DNA from: Alteribacter populi
GTDB taxonomy: Bacteria; Bacillota; Bacilli; Bacillales; Salisediminibacteriaceae
NCBI RefSeq assembly: GCF_002352765.1
Contig: NZ_KZ293963.1
Span: forward strand, 1,820,368-1,884,367
Reading direction: 5' to 3'
DNA length: 64,000 bases
Part shown: piece after piece, positions 25,451 through 34,228 of the stretch
Layout: every line of letters starts with the position of its first letter
How positions within the stretch are numbered: position 1 is the first letter of the stretch
The notes under the pieces: generated by a model
Seen by the model: only the letters and a program-made list of their open reading frames with translations
The model's database searches: none
What the model was told of the DNA's origin: nothing
Translations under genes and position numbers: made by a program

Positions 25451-26485
25451 ATGATAGATTTACGTAGTGATACAGTAACAAAACCTACTCCTGAAATGAG
25501 AGAAGCGATGGCCAATGCAGTTGTTGGCGACGATGTATACGGAGAAGATCCTACGATACTTGAACTCGAAACATACGCTGCCGATTTAGTTGGAAAAGAA
25601 GCAGCTCTCTTTGTGACAAGTGGAACACAAGGAAATCAAGTCGCAGTACTTACTCACATGCGGCAAGGTGAAGAGATCGTAATGGATGAAGAGGCGCACG
25701 TCTTTTTATATGAAGGCGGTGCTACCGCTGCACTTGCTGGCGTTCAATCGCGAACACTTCCTAGCAAAAAAGGGCAAATCCCTCTCGAACAACTAGCTGG
25801 TGCCATTCGAATGAGTGATGTACATTTTCCAGATACAGGATTGATTTGGCTTGAAAACACTCATAATAAAAGTGGGGGCTCCGTTTTACCAGGATCTTAT
25901 TTAGCGAACGTTGCTGAATTGGCTAAAGAGCATCAAATCCCAGTTCATATTGACGGGGCACGCATCTTTAATGCCTCTGTGGCAGAAAACGTTTTACTAA
26001 AGGATATTGCCAAGCACGCGTCTACTGTGCAGTTTTGCCTGTCTAAAGGTCTTGGTGCGCCTGTGGGCTCGATCCTAGCTGGTGACCGCTCCTTCATTGA
26101 ACGGGCGCGTAAATGGCGGAAAAGGCTTGGCGGCGGCTTGCGCCAAAGTGGCGTTATTGCTGCTCCAGCTTTACTTGCCTTAAAAGCGGGTTTTGACCAC
26201 TTAAACGAAGATCATAAAAACGCCAAGCTATTAGCAAACTTTTTAGCTGAATTAGAAGGGTTTCATGTTATAAATGAAGTCCAAACGAACATGATTCTTG
26301 TAGATACCACCGAAACAGGACTCACGAGTGAGGATTGGCTTATAGAACTGAAAAGCCAAGGTGTATTAGCTGTTCCTTATGGCCCGTATACGATCCGTTT
26401 TACAACACACCGAGATCTGTCCCAAAACGATATACACCATGCGATCCATCAAACGAAAAAAGCATGGCAGCAGTTGAAAGGATGA
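25451..26485 (+). CDS. ltaE: L-threonine aldolase (low-specificity type)
   Basis: A 344-residue PLP enzyme that splits threonine or allo-threonine to glycine and acetaldehyde. The family start MIDLRSDTVTKPTPEMREAM is intact, with VGDDVYGEDPT (26-36), TSGTQGNQVAV (56-66), LENTHNKSGGSVLP (about 136-149), the aspartate contact HIDGARIFNA and the PLP lysine in FCLSKGLGAPVGS (near 200). GGAGGACTGATAAT lies upstream of ATG. The next gene follows six bases after the stop, so it may be co-transcribed with ytqA and mnmM. It could be a glycine source. Confidence 0.88.
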   Translation: MIDLRSDTVTKPTPEMREAMANAVVGDDVYGEDPTILELETYAADLVGKEAALFVTSGTQGNQVAVLTHMRQGEEIVMDEEAHVFLYEGGATAALAGVQSRTLPSKKGQIPLEQLAGAIRMSDVHFPDTGLIWLENTHNKSGGSVLPGSYLANVAELAKEHQIPVHIDGARIFNASVAENVLLKDIAKHASTVQFCLSKGLGAPVGSILAGDRSFIERARKWRKRLGGGLRQSGVIAAPALLALKAGFDHLNEDHKNAKLLANFLAELEGFHVINEVQTNMILVDTTETGLTSEDWLIELKSQGVLAVPYGPYTIRFTTHRDLSQNDIHHAIHQTKKAWQQLKG

Positions 26486-26491
26486 AAAATA

Positions 26492-27451
26492 ATGCCAAAT
26501 GAAGCACCAATAATGTTCGGTGATAAACGTTACTTTACTTGGAATGATCACCTGAAACATGAATTTGGTGAAAAAATCTTTAAAGTTCCTTTAGACGCAG
26601 GATTTGATTGCCCTAACCGAGATGGAAACGTCGCCAGCGGAGGCTGTACGTTTTGTAGTGAACGAGGTTCAGGAGATTTTGCAGGAGATCGAAAAGAGGA
26701 TCTTGTCACTCAGTTTAATACGATCAAAGAAAAGCTTCATAAGAAATGGAAAACCGGTAAGTACATGGGCTACTTCCAGGCATATACCAATACGTATGCT
26801 CCCGTTGAAGAACTGCGGCAAATGTATGAAATCATTTTGCAGCAAGACGATGTAGTTGGATTATCAATTGCCACACGCCCTGACTGTTTACCCGATGATG
26901 TCGTCGAGTATTTAGCAGAGCTCAATGAACGCACGTACCTCTGGGTCGAACTCGGCTTGCAAACAGCCCACGATCGAACTGGCATGCTCATTAACCGTGC
27001 TCATGATTATCAATGCTATGTAGATGGTGTGAATAAACTTCGTAAGCATAACATCCGTGTTTGTTCACACATAATTAATGGTCTGCCATTAGAGAACCAT
27101 GAGATGATGATGGAAACAGCCAAGGAAGTAGCTAAACTTGATGTACAAGGGATAAAAATTCATCTTCTCCACCTTTTAAAGCGAACGCCAATGGTTAAGC
27201 AATACGAAAAAGGCATGGTCGAGTTGATGAGTTTGGAAGAATACGTGAACCTAGTCTGTGATCAGCTCGAGGTGTTGCCTATGAGCATGATCGTTCATCG
27301 TTTAACTGGGGACGGCCCTTCTGAACTAATGATCGGACCGATGTGGAGCTTAAACAAATGGGCCGTGCTCAATGGTATCGACGCTGAAATGAAGCGCCGC
27401 AATAGTTGGCAAGGGAAATACTATGAAACTCCGGCGGTGACAAAACAATGA
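26492..27451 (+). CDS. ytqA: Radical SAM protein YtqA
   Basis: A 319-residue radical-SAM protein of the YtqA/TIGR01212 family. Cysteines in FDCPNRDGNVASGGCTFCSE (about 35-54) hold the [4Fe-4S] cluster. Conserved family blocks YFQAYTNTYAPVEELRQMYE, ATRPDCLPDDV and LGLQTAHDRT follow. Its stop overlaps the start of mnmM (ATGA), an arrangement kept in many Firmicutes. It probably acts with MnmM in wobble-uridine modification of tRNA; that link is inference from the pairing, not from sequence motifs. Confidence 0.85.
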   Translation: MPNEAPIMFGDKRYFTWNDHLKHEFGEKIFKVPLDAGFDCPNRDGNVASGGCTFCSERGSGDFAGDRKEDLVTQFNTIKEKLHKKWKTGKYMGYFQAYTNTYAPVEELRQMYEIILQQDDVVGLSIATRPDCLPDDVVEYLAELNERTYLWVELGLQTAHDRTGMLINRAHDYQCYVDGVNKLRKHNIRVCSHIINGLPLENHEMMMETAKEVAKLDVQGIKIHLLHLLKRTPMVKQYEKGMVELMSLEEYVNLVCDQLEVLPMSMIVHRLTGDGPSELMIGPMWSLNKWAVLNGIDAEMKRRNSWQGKYYETPAVTKQ

Positions 27452-28026
27452 ACATAGATGGCGTTCTTCCCTTTACTCGATTCCTTTTGGAAAAGGCGGT
27501 TTCTGATGGTGGTGTCGCTATTGACGCTACATCAGGAAACGGTCACGATACGCTTTTTTTGGCAAAGTTGGTTGGACCTGCGGGAAAAGTTTACAGCATC
27601 GACATTCAAAAAGCGGCAATTTTAGCGACTAAAGATCGGCTGCTAGCAGCTACAAAGCAAAATTTAGCCGGCCGCGTTCAACTGATTCAAGATAGTCATG
27701 AACAGGTACTGTCTTATTTAGAAGGTGGGCAAACTGTAAACGGGGCAGTTTTTAACCTAGGATACTTACCTGGCAGTGATAAAACGATCACGACTACTCC
27801 CCAGTCAACAATCACCGCTGTAAAAAATATCTTTTCTGTTCTCGAACCTGAGGGGATCATTGTCCTCGTCGTTTATCATGGACATGACGAAGGGAAAGTA
27901 GAGCGAGATGCACTGCTCGAATTTGTTCGAAAACTTCCGCAAGAGGAAGCCCACGTGCTCGAATATCGATTTACCAACCAGCGTAACTCACCACCATTTG
28001 TGATCGCAGTTGAAAAAAGAGCATAA
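27448..28026 (+). CDS. mnmM: tRNA mnm5s2U34 methyltransferase (MnmM/YtqB)
   Basis: A 192-residue SAM-dependent methyltransferase of the rRNA-methylase-like PF06962 family. SAM-binding motif I is AIDATSGNGHDTLFLAKLVG (about 24-43). VYSIDIQ follows as motif II, then FNLGYLPGSDKTITT (about 108-122), the NLGYLPG motif typical of YtqB. B. subtilis YtqB is known to carry out the final methylation at U34 of several tRNAs. It overlaps ytqA by four bases, so the two are translationally coupled. A terminator follows at 28034-28066. Confidence 0.85.
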   Translation: MNIDGVLPFTRFLLEKAVSDGGVAIDATSGNGHDTLFLAKLVGPAGKVYSIDIQKAAILATKDRLLAATKQNLAGRVQLIQDSHEQVLSYLEGGQTVNGAVFNLGYLPGSDKTITTTPQSTITAVKNIFSVLEPEGIIVLVVYHGHDEGKVERDALLEFVRKLPQEEAHVLEYRFTNQRNSPPFVIAVEKRA

Positions 28027-28033
28027 AATTAAC

Positions 28034-28070
28034 AAGGCGGACACCTGCTTTAGGTATTCCGCCTTTATTT
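28034..28070 (+). terminator. Terminator of the ytqA-mnmM unit
   Basis: AAGGCGGA-C-ACCT pairs with AGGT-A-TTCCGCCTT, followed by TATTTT, eight bases past the mnmM stop. Confidence 0.8.
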
Positions 28071-28111
28071 TATAAAATTTTTCCTAAAATATTGTTGCTT
28101 GTGTTTCAACT

Positions 28112-28195
28112 CACATGATCGTATAGGACAAATTCATTTTGTCCGTAACACCCTTTGAGCCCGAATAATACGCTCAAAAAGCAAACCTTATGAAA
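28112..28195. repeat. Family C repeat (copy 1)
   Basis: It contains TAGGACAAATTCATTTTGTCC-GTAAC, GAGCCCGAATAAT and CGCTCAAAAAGCAAAC. The same blocks occur in reverse orientation at 48978-49075. It lies between convergent mnmM and the AEC gene. GGACAAA..TTTGTCC is itself a small hairpin. Confidence 0.55.
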
Positions 28196-28209
28196 ACAGT
28201 CGTTTCATA

Positions 28210-29106
28210 TTATCCTAAGATCATCAACAACAACGTAAGTGTAATAATACTTATCAATGTCGAAATAAATGTGACGCTCGACACGAACTTTGGCTTCGCA
28301 TCAAATTGCACAGCATAAATGACGATCGTTGCTGCAGATGGCATAGCAGCTGACACAATTAACACTTTTGCAAGTAAGGGATCAATTGGCAACGCAAGTG
28401 TAATGAACCAGGCGATGAGGGGGGAGACGAGTAACCTGACCACTACAGCGTAGCTGATCTTTCCCCATTCAAAGTTCCCCCACTCTATTCTTGCGAGTTG
28501 CATACCTAAAATAATCATTACTGTCGGAATCGTCGCTTCTGCGATAATATCTACAGTGCGAAACAAATTTTCCGGAATACCCAAGGAGAAACTTTTTAAG
28601 GCGATCGCAACAATAACAGCATAAGTGGCCGGCATCGCAAAGACAGCTTTAATTGCCGTTCGTATCCCCGTTCCGCCTCTCGCAGCATAATACACACCAA
28701 AAAAGTTCATAATGATTGATTGAAATACGAGAAATGAAACTGCGTAAGCAAACGCCGCTTCTCCATATGCAAATAAAATAATCGGTGCGCCGTAATTCCC
28801 TGCATTCATAAATGCTGTCGATAAAATCATGCCACTTTCCAAAGACGATGAATAATTCATTACTTTTACATAAAATTTATTTAAGATGATTAGGGCAAAC
28901 AATAAGACCAAAGAAAAGATAATCATGTATACATATTGCATGTCTACTTCTGATTGATAAAACGTCCTGAACACCAAGGCTGGCGTCATGACATAAATCG
29001 CCACCGTCGATAAAGGTCTGAGGTCAAGCTTTTGCCATTTTTGCACGGCAAACCCGATGGCAAAGACTAGTATAACTGGTAATACGACTGAAAAAAAGAT
29101 TGTCAT
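28210..29106 (-). CDS. AEC-family (auxin efflux carrier-like) transporter
   Basis: A 298-residue integral membrane protein with about ten helices of the AEC family. The N-terminal half holds TPALVFRTFYQ and AFMNAGNYGAPIILFAYG, the central NxGN-type motif of these carriers. The C-terminal half holds ILGMQLARIEWG and SAAMPSAATIVIYAVQFD. In Firmicutes such proteins often carry malate or other dicarboxylates, but neighbours give no clue to the substrate here. Only a weak ribosome binding site precedes the ATG, so the start is less certain. Confidence 0.75.
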   Translation of the reverse strand: MTIFFSVVLPVILVFAIGFAVQKWQKLDLRPLSTVAIYVMTPALVFRTFYQSEVDMQYVYMIIFSLVLLFALIILNKFYVKVMNYSSSLESGMILSTAFMNAGNYGAPIILFAYGEAAFAYAVSFLVFQSIIMNFFGVYYAARGGTGIRTAIKAVFAMPATYAVIVAIALKSFSLGIPENLFRTVDIIAEATIPTVMIILGMQLARIEWGNFEWGKISYAVVVRLLVSPLIAWFITLALPIDPLLAKVLIVSAAMPSAATIVIYAVQFDAKPKFVSSVTFISTLISIITLTLLLMILG

Positions 29107-29146
29107 CGTTGCTTCATTCCACGATCCCGTTCCTTCCTATAAATAA

Positions 29147-30214
29147 CTAGGTTTTACTTTTTTGACGGTACATCCAGCCATTTACGTAGAAAAATAAACT
29201 AGGTGCTCCCCCGGTACGCAAGATTTGCTTTCCTTTTTCACGTAACTCAGGGTCATTTTTTACTTTGTCATCCGCTAAATAAATTGCAATCAACCCATTG
29301 TTAATTAAACTGTGAAATCGGCTGTCAGGTAATCCGTTAATACTCTTTTTTGCTTCAATGAAAAAGTGACTTAAACGACGAAGCATCTCCTCTTCATTTT
29401 CATAATAAAAACAAAAATTCAAATCGCCACCTAGTCGATCTTCTTCTTGGTCAATAAAATAATCAAGCATAATATGAAGCCCTTGTACCCAAGGGAAATA
29501 GCCTTCCTTGATTTTTTTTGCTTGACCCGCCGTAAGGTTTCTGTCACCTGCTGCATAAGAAGTAAGGCAATAAACTCCCAATGTAGATCCGGCACAAGCA
29601 GAAAATTCATACCAAGTCATGTCCGGCAATTGCTTCCTGTGTTCGTCAAACCAAGCTTCTAATCTAGGTAAACGATCGTTTGGAGTCACGTGTTTATGTA
29701 CTTGCAACTCAGTATAAAGAGTCGCCAGTTCAACATTTAACGGTTGGACAGCGGCATAATCCGAAAACGCACTCACGGTTTCCTGACAGGTTTTAACGAG
29801 AGCATGAAGATAGCCCCCGTCTTCCTTTTCATTTCGAAATTGGTAGTAATCACGTAAAGGAGCACTGGGAGTGAGAGCATCAGGCATCGATTTATGAAGA
29901 GAAGTAAAGTCATCAGGATCCATTGATGTACTTCGATCACATAGATTATCTAAATAATCACTAATGGTTTGATAGGCAACAATAAAACGAATACATTCCT
30001 CGCGCTTTTTTTCTGATAACAAACCGTAAACCGCGCCACCTTCACAATGAAAAGATTTTGTATCAATACTCATCAACGCTTGTTTTCGAAGTTCAGGATC
30101 TGGAATACGAGAGGCTCTTTCTCTCCATTCATCAAGGTAACGATGCACAACTGGCAATACATTTTTATAAATGCGGTACATTAATGTCCATGAGCGAGCA
30201 GGTACTTTTACCAT
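29147..30214 (-). CDS. ytpB: YtpB-type sesquarterpene (tetraprenyl-beta-curcumene) synthase
   Basis: A 355-residue all-helical protein of the DUF2600/YtpB family, the class IB terpene synthases. In B. subtilis YtpB cyclises tetraprenyl diphosphate to tetraprenyl-beta-curcumene, a C35 terpene. The probable metal-binding aspartates are in SDYLDNLCDRS (about 84-94) and LDYFIDQEEDR (about 247-257). The length is normal and no signal peptide is present. GGAGGAAATCA precedes ATG. It follows ytpA by about 30 bp on the same strand, as in B. subtilis, where both lie in one operon. Confidence 0.88.
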   Translation of the reverse strand: MVKVPARSWTLMYRIYKNVLPVVHRYLDEWRERASRIPDPELRKQALMSIDTKSFHCEGGAVYGLLSEKKREECIRFIVAYQTISDYLDNLCDRSTSMDPDDFTSLHKSMPDALTPSAPLRDYYQFRNEKEDGGYLHALVKTCQETVSAFSDYAAVQPLNVELATLYTELQVHKHVTPNDRLPRLEAWFDEHRKQLPDMTWYEFSACAGSTLGVYCLTSYAAGDRNLTAGQAKKIKEGYFPWVQGLHIMLDYFIDQEEDRLGGDLNFCFYYENEEEMLRRLSHFFIEAKKSINGLPDSRFHSLINNGLIAIYLADDKVKNDPELREKGKQILRTGGAPSLFFYVNGWMYRQKSKT

Positions 30215-30243
30215 TGATTTCCTCCATTTAATAATGTTGGTTA

Positions 30244-31044
30244 TTACTTTATCACGTGTAGGCGTGTAGTGACAAATGCCAGCATATGAAGAAACACGTC
30301 TTCTTTCCCAGGATCATTTAATACTTCATGAAAAAAAGATGGCCATTCTCGGTAGCTTTTGTCTTCAATATCCAAGCTGTTAAACCAGCGTTTCACCTCT
30401 TTTTTATCAACAATCCTATCGTCTCCTCCTTGCATGACAAATAGTGGTAGATTGGGAAAAACAGCAACCGAGTCATGTGCCTTTTTGATCGCGCGTGTGA
30501 GTTCCGCGTAATAACGGACACTTACATTTTTTACTAATTGCTCATCTTTACGATCTCGGGCCCGCATCCGCTCATCTCTTGTACCCGAACCTGGTTCCAA
30601 ACCTGAAGGAAGAGAGACAGTAGGCCAAAGTCGATTCAAAGATTTTGAAATTACCCTTTTGTACATTGGAGGTGTATTAGATAACCCTAAACATGGTGAA
30701 GATAGAAGAAGCAAATCGGGCTTTAATGAAGGTTTAACAACCTGTTGAATAAGAATTGAAATCAACCCTCCCATACTGTGCCCCAGCTGAACGACCGGCA
30801 AATTATAAGATTGTGCTTCTTCAAGCCACGGGGTAACCGCTTCAAAATAATCCGTAAACTGATTCACATGGCCGCGTCTCCCTGTTGTGGTTCCTTGTCC
30901 TGGTAAATCGCCCATAATGACGTGGTACCCGTGTTCATTCAATTGACGAACGACCCATTCATAACGAACATGATATTCACCTGCCCCATGGACAATCACA
31001 AATACACCTTTTGCCGGTTGATTTTGTACCTCCCACTTCCACAT
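30244..31044 (-). CDS. ytpA: YtpA-type alpha/beta hydrolase (lysophospholipase family)
   Basis: A 266-residue serine hydrolase. The nucleophile elbow is LGHSMGGL, the oxyanion loop is FVIVHGAGEYHVRYEW near the N-terminus, the acid lies in MQGGDDRIVDKKE and the His in WPSFFHEVLND. B. subtilis YtpA is a phospholipase needed for the lysophospholipid antibiotic bacilysocin; the family match supports lipid or monoglyceride hydrolysis. The start is ATG 31044, seven bases after AAGGTG; GTG 31053 lies within the site region. It is the first gene of the ytpA-ytpB pair. Confidence 0.85.
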   Translation of the reverse strand: MWKWEVQNQPAKGVFVIVHGAGEYHVRYEWVVRQLNEHGYHVIMGDLPGQGTTTGRRGHVNQFTDYFEAVTPWLEEAQSYNLPVVQLGHSMGGLISILIQQVVKPSLKPDLLLLSSPCLGLSNTPPMYKRVISKSLNRLWPTVSLPSGLEPGSGTRDERMRARDRKDEQLVKNVSVRYYAELTRAIKKAHDSVAVFPNLPLFVMQGGDDRIVDKKEVKRWFNSLDIEDKSYREWPSFFHEVLNDPGKEDVFLHMLAFVTTRLHVIK

Positions 31045-31190
31045 ATGATTCACCTTCTTTACTTCGTCTTTTATCTATCTTGTCGTTCTTTTGCTCCCTG
31101 AGTCAAGAACCATGCCTCCAATTTCGTGGTTCTTTACGTGTCGATTTGATAAACTTACTGTAGAAGCTAACTTAGAAAGGGGTCTGACTT

Positions 31191-31724
31191 ATGAAGATTT
31201 ATCCTTATGGTGAACATACGCCAACGATTGATCCGACTGTTTATTTGGCAGACGGCGTCATCGTCACAGGGGATGTCCACATAAAAAAAGAGGCGAGCCT
31301 TTGGTTCAATACAGTAATACGAGGAGATGTGGCTCCGACTTATATAGGAGAACGCGTGAACATTCAAGATAACAGTACGTTACACCAAAGCCCTAATAAC
31401 CCTTTAGTTTTAAAAGAAGGCGTTACAGTCGGGCACCAGTGCATTTTACATAGCTGTGTCATACAAAAAGATGCATTAATCGGCATGGGGGCTACCATCC
31501 TTGACCGTGCGGAAATTGGAGAAGGAGCGTTTGTCGGTGCCGGCAGCCTCGTTCCTCCAGGGAAAAAAATCCCGCCAAATACGTTAGCGTTAGGCAGTCC
31601 TGCGAAAGTCGTTCGTGAGCTAACAAAAGAAGACATTGAAGATATGGAGCGCATACGCAGAGAGTATGTAGAAAAAGGGCAGTATTATAAAACTGTTATA
31701 GAAAAGGTGAAAAATTCAGGTTAA
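31191..31724 (+). CDS. ytoA: Gamma-class carbonic anhydrase-like protein (YtoA)
   Basis: A 177-residue left-handed beta-helix protein with hexapeptide repeats (VIVTGDVHI, TVIRGDVAPTYIGERVNIQD, TVGHQCILHSCVI, IGMGATILDRAEIG). The three zinc-binding His of the gamma carbonic anhydrase family are His65 (STLHQS), His82 and His87 (VGHQCILHSC). Carbonic anhydrase or a related acyl transfer activity is possible; B. subtilis YtoA is uncharacterised. AAAGGGG precedes the ATG. It is divergent from ytpA. In B. subtilis ytoA lies in the same neighbourhood. Confidence 0.8.
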   Translation: MKIYPYGEHTPTIDPTVYLADGVIVTGDVHIKKEASLWFNTVIRGDVAPTYIGERVNIQDNSTLHQSPNNPLVLKEGVTVGHQCILHSCVIQKDALIGMGATILDRAEIGEGAFVGAGSLVPPGKKIPPNTLALGSPAKVVRELTKEDIEDMERIRREYVEKGQYYKTVIEKVKNSG

Positions 31725-31747
31725 AAGCGGAGCAATCCGCTTTTTTA
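31723..31747 (+). terminator. Terminator of ytoA
   Basis: A nine-pair stem AAAAGCGGA/TCCGCTTTT with a four-base loop and a T-run, overlapping the stop codon. Confidence 0.8.
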
Positions 31748-31764
31748 TACTTAGGGAAATTTAA

Positions 31765-32280
31765 GTAGGGATTGCTGAATAACTCTAGAACCCAAATACA
31801 AAGGGTGTCGCTTCCATGGCTTCACTTTCCGCAGGCAACGCTTCAGCCTCCTCATTCGCGAAAGGCGTGCTCACTGCGGGGTTTTTTGCTGCTCCTGCGG
31901 TTCCTCGTCGGAAGAAGACCATTGTTGCTTTTCCTGCTGGAGTCTCCACCTTTCGCTCTTTCGTTTTATAAATCAATAACGATAATCTATACGAAAAGTG
32001 CTTTTATTAAAAACAGCGTGAGCTTCCGCCGTAAATTTTAAAGTCTCAGGAATGCTTTTCTCTTGAGACGAGCAGAAGCGTATAAAGGAAAGCACAAGCA
32101 CATTGGCGTCGTACGACATAGAAAACTTGACTTATCGCCCAAAGAGGCTAAAGTGACCTCGTTGCTGTCTCTTCCTCTGCTAGTCATGCCCCGATGTGTA
32201 TCCACCCAAGACAATCCGCAGCTGATTCACGAAGCTTGTGCTAGACATTGAAGCGTAGATTTTTCTACTTTCTAAACTCT
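31765..32280. repeat. Joined family B and family A repeats (copy 5)
   Basis: Family B starts with GGGATTGCTGAATAACTCTAG (one copy of the inverted end seen at 44275-44295) and runs to about 31985 with GGCAACGCTTCAGCC and CTTTCGCTCTTTCGTTT. It joins family A directly (TTTTATTAAAAACAGCGTGAGCTT...TCTCAGGAATGCTTTTCTCTTGAGA...GAAGCGTAGATTTTT). About 150 bp inside A (32100-32235) is not shared with other copies. ORFs across it lack ribosome binding sites. Confidence 0.6.
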
Positions 32281-32284
32281 ATAC

Positions 32285-32321
32285 AAAAACAGGCCCTATG
32301 AAAGTCTTCATTGGGCCTGAA
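32285..32321 (-). terminator. Terminator of metK
   Basis: GGGCCTG and CAGGCCC enclose a further ATGAA/TTCAT stem, followed by TTTTTG on the - strand, about 15 bases past the stop. Confidence 0.85.
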
Positions 32322-32335
32322 TTATACCGTTTATG

Positions 32336-33550
32336 TTACTTTCCAGCTTTCACCAACGCTTGTTCTTTCAACACGTCTGCCTTATCCGTACGTTCCCATG
32401 GAAGCTCTACATCGGTACGTCCAAAGTGACCGTAAGCTGCCGTTTGTTTGAAGATCGGACGTCGAAGGTCGAGCATTTTGATGATTCCTGCCGGACGGAG
32501 GTCGAAGTTGTCGCGGACGACTTCGACCATTACATCTTCGCCCACTTGTCCTGTGCCAAATGTATCAATCGCAATCGATACAGGTTGTGCCACACCAATA
32601 GCATAAGCCAGCTGCACCTCACAACGATCAGCCAGACCTGCTGCAACTAGGTTTTTTGCCACATAACGAGCGGCATAAGCTGCAGAGCGGTCAACTTTGG
32701 TCGCATCTTTACCAGAAAAAGCACCGCCTCCGTGACGTGCATAACCACCATATGTGTCAACAATGATTTTACGTCCCGTTAAACCTGCATCTCCTTGTGG
32801 CCCACCAATAACAAAGCGCCCTGTCGGATTGATAAAATACTTTGTTTTTTCATCAATTAAGTTACCAGGAACAACAGGTCCGATGACATGCTCCTTTAAA
32901 TCGGCTTTAATTTGATCAAGCTCCACTTCAGGATGGTGCTGAGTTGAAATGACAATGGTGTCAATGTGAACCGGTTGATCATTTTCATCATATTCTACGG
33001 TTACTTGAGTTTTACCATCAGGGCGTAAGTAAGAAAGTGTACCATCTTTACGCACTTCACTTAATCGGCGTGATAATTTATGAGATAAAGATATAGGTAA
33101 AGGCATCAATTCAGGTGTCTGATTGTCTGCATAACCAAACATTAACCCTTGGTCTCCAGCACCAATCGCTTCAATTTCCTCGTCTGACATTTGTCCTTCA
33201 CGTGATTCAAGCGCCTGGTTTACACCCTGAGCAATATCAGCAGATTGCTCATCAATAGAAGTAAGCACCGCACACATTTCATAGTCAAAGCCATATTTCG
33301 CCCGTGTATAGCCAATTTCTTTTATTGTTTCACGAACGACTTTTGGTATATCAACATACGTCGTTGTAGAGATTTCCCCTGCTACTAATACAAGTCCCGT
33401 GTTTACTGATGTTTCACATGCAACACGTGCATTAGGATCACTTTTCATAATTTCATCTAAAATTGCATCGGAAATCTGGTCACAAATTTTATCCGGATGT
33501 CCTTCAGTTACTGATTCAGACGTAAATAAACGTCGTCGTTTTTCTGCCAC
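32336..33550 (-). CDS. metK: S-adenosylmethionine synthetase
   Basis: A 404-residue enzyme that makes SAM from methionine and ATP. Landmarks: RRLFTSESVTEGHPDKICDQISDAILD at the N-terminus (ATP and metal site), GAGDQGLMFGYA (hexapeptide near 120), GRFVIGGPQGDAGLTGRKIIVDTYGG with the P-loop-like site, and GGGAFSGKDATKVDRSAAY. The start is GTG 33550, seven bases after AGGAGGT; the longer frame to 33613 adds a tail absent from the family. It is transcribed from a S-box-controlled promoter, so its product SAM shuts off its own synthesis. pckA is divergent, as in B. subtilis. Confidence 0.95.
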   Translation of the reverse strand: MAEKRRRLFTSESVTEGHPDKICDQISDAILDEIMKSDPNARVACETSVNTGLVLVAGEISTTTYVDIPKVVRETIKEIGYTRAKYGFDYEMCAVLTSIDEQSADIAQGVNQALESREGQMSDEEIEAIGAGDQGLMFGYADNQTPELMPLPISLSHKLSRRLSEVRKDGTLSYLRPDGKTQVTVEYDENDQPVHIDTIVISTQHHPEVELDQIKADLKEHVIGPVVPGNLIDEKTKYFINPTGRFVIGGPQGDAGLTGRKIIVDTYGGYARHGGGAFSGKDATKVDRSAAYAARYVAKNLVAAGLADRCEVQLAYAIGVAQPVSIAIDTFGTGQVGEDVMVEVVRDNFDLRPAGIIKMLDLRRPIFKQTAAYGHFGRTDVELPWERTDKADVLKEQALVKAGK

Positions 33551-33701
33551 TAAATGTACCTCCTCGATCCTCTTCAATAGATAGGATATGTGTATTGTAG
33601 TGACGGTACTCATTCTCCCGGCAGAATACTCAGATCAACCTATCGACCTAAGCTGACTTCATCGACTTATGTAATACTAAAAAGGGTCTACGTAAAGTCA
33701 A

Positions 33702-33870
33702 TAAAAAACCTTCCCCCGCGAGGAAAAGGTTATAATCATTCGCCTTCACCTCTTATCTTCAAGACAATTCAGATGTCTCGCAGGTTAGCACCGTTCACCT
33801 TTTAATAAAAGGGTGATGGTTGCCGGGCTTCTTCGGGCCTGTCCCTCCGCCAACTCGGAATAAGAGTATC
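33702..33870 (-). ncRNA. SAM-I riboswitch (S-box) upstream of metK
   Basis: On the - strand, CTCTTATTCCGAG opens P1. GGCGGAGGGAC, GGCCCGAAGAAGCCCGGCAACC (the S-box core, about 33815-33850) and GGTGCTAACCTGC follow. P1 closes with GATAAGAG near 33750. A terminator with AACCTT/AAGGTT arms and a T-run is at 33702-33731. SAM binding would terminate metK transcription. Confidence 0.92.
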
Positions 33871-33882
33871 CGTTCGTTGAAA

Positions 33883-33911
33883 ATGATAACTGATAAACCA
33901 TAGCCTGTCAA
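33883..33911 (-). promoter_or_regulatory. metK promoter
   Basis: On the - strand, -35 TTGACA (33906-33911), 17-bp spacer, -10 TATCAT (33883-33888), about 10 bp before the S-box starts. Confidence 0.75.
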
Positions 33912-34123
33912 CAAATCTGAACGTCGTGACTGCAGGAAATCAAAGGGATTTTTAAGGACCGATGAAAGTCTTTTTACACCTTGTAATAAAGGAACATGAT
34001 ATGAGTTGAAAAAGCTCAAAAAGGGACTACGAACACAGCAAAATAACACAAACTAAAAACATGCTCGTAAAATAATACATGTTCACAAATATGACAAAAA
34101 TAAGGCGAACATTTTTCAAGCAA

Positions 34124-34160
34124 ATAGTATAGACTAATCAAATCAATGTGTTATACTATT
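34124..34160 (+). promoter_or_regulatory. pckA promoter region with a CcpN-like site
   Basis: -10 TATACT (34152-34157) with a weak -35, TAGACT (34130-34135). TGTGTTATACT (34147-34157) matches the recalled CcpN box TRTGHYATAYW and overlaps the -10. A perfect 9-bp inverted repeat, AATAGTATA (34124-34132) and TATACTATT (34152-34160), spans the promoter. In B. subtilis CcpN represses pckA during glycolysis. Confidence 0.5.
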
Positions 34161-34228
34161 TACAACATAGTAACTCATAATAAAATTAATTAAACATAAA
34201 GTCTACGAAGAAAGGGTTTGGTGTAAAA

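Noticed and set aside
31772..32041. 89-residue ORF in the ytoA-metK gap
   Set aside because: It lies wholly in the family B/A repeat, has no ribosome binding site, and its counterpart frames are not kept in the other copies.
33795..34049. 84-residue ORF on the - strand upstream of metK
   Set aside because: It runs through the metK promoter and S-box aptamer, which explain the sequence.
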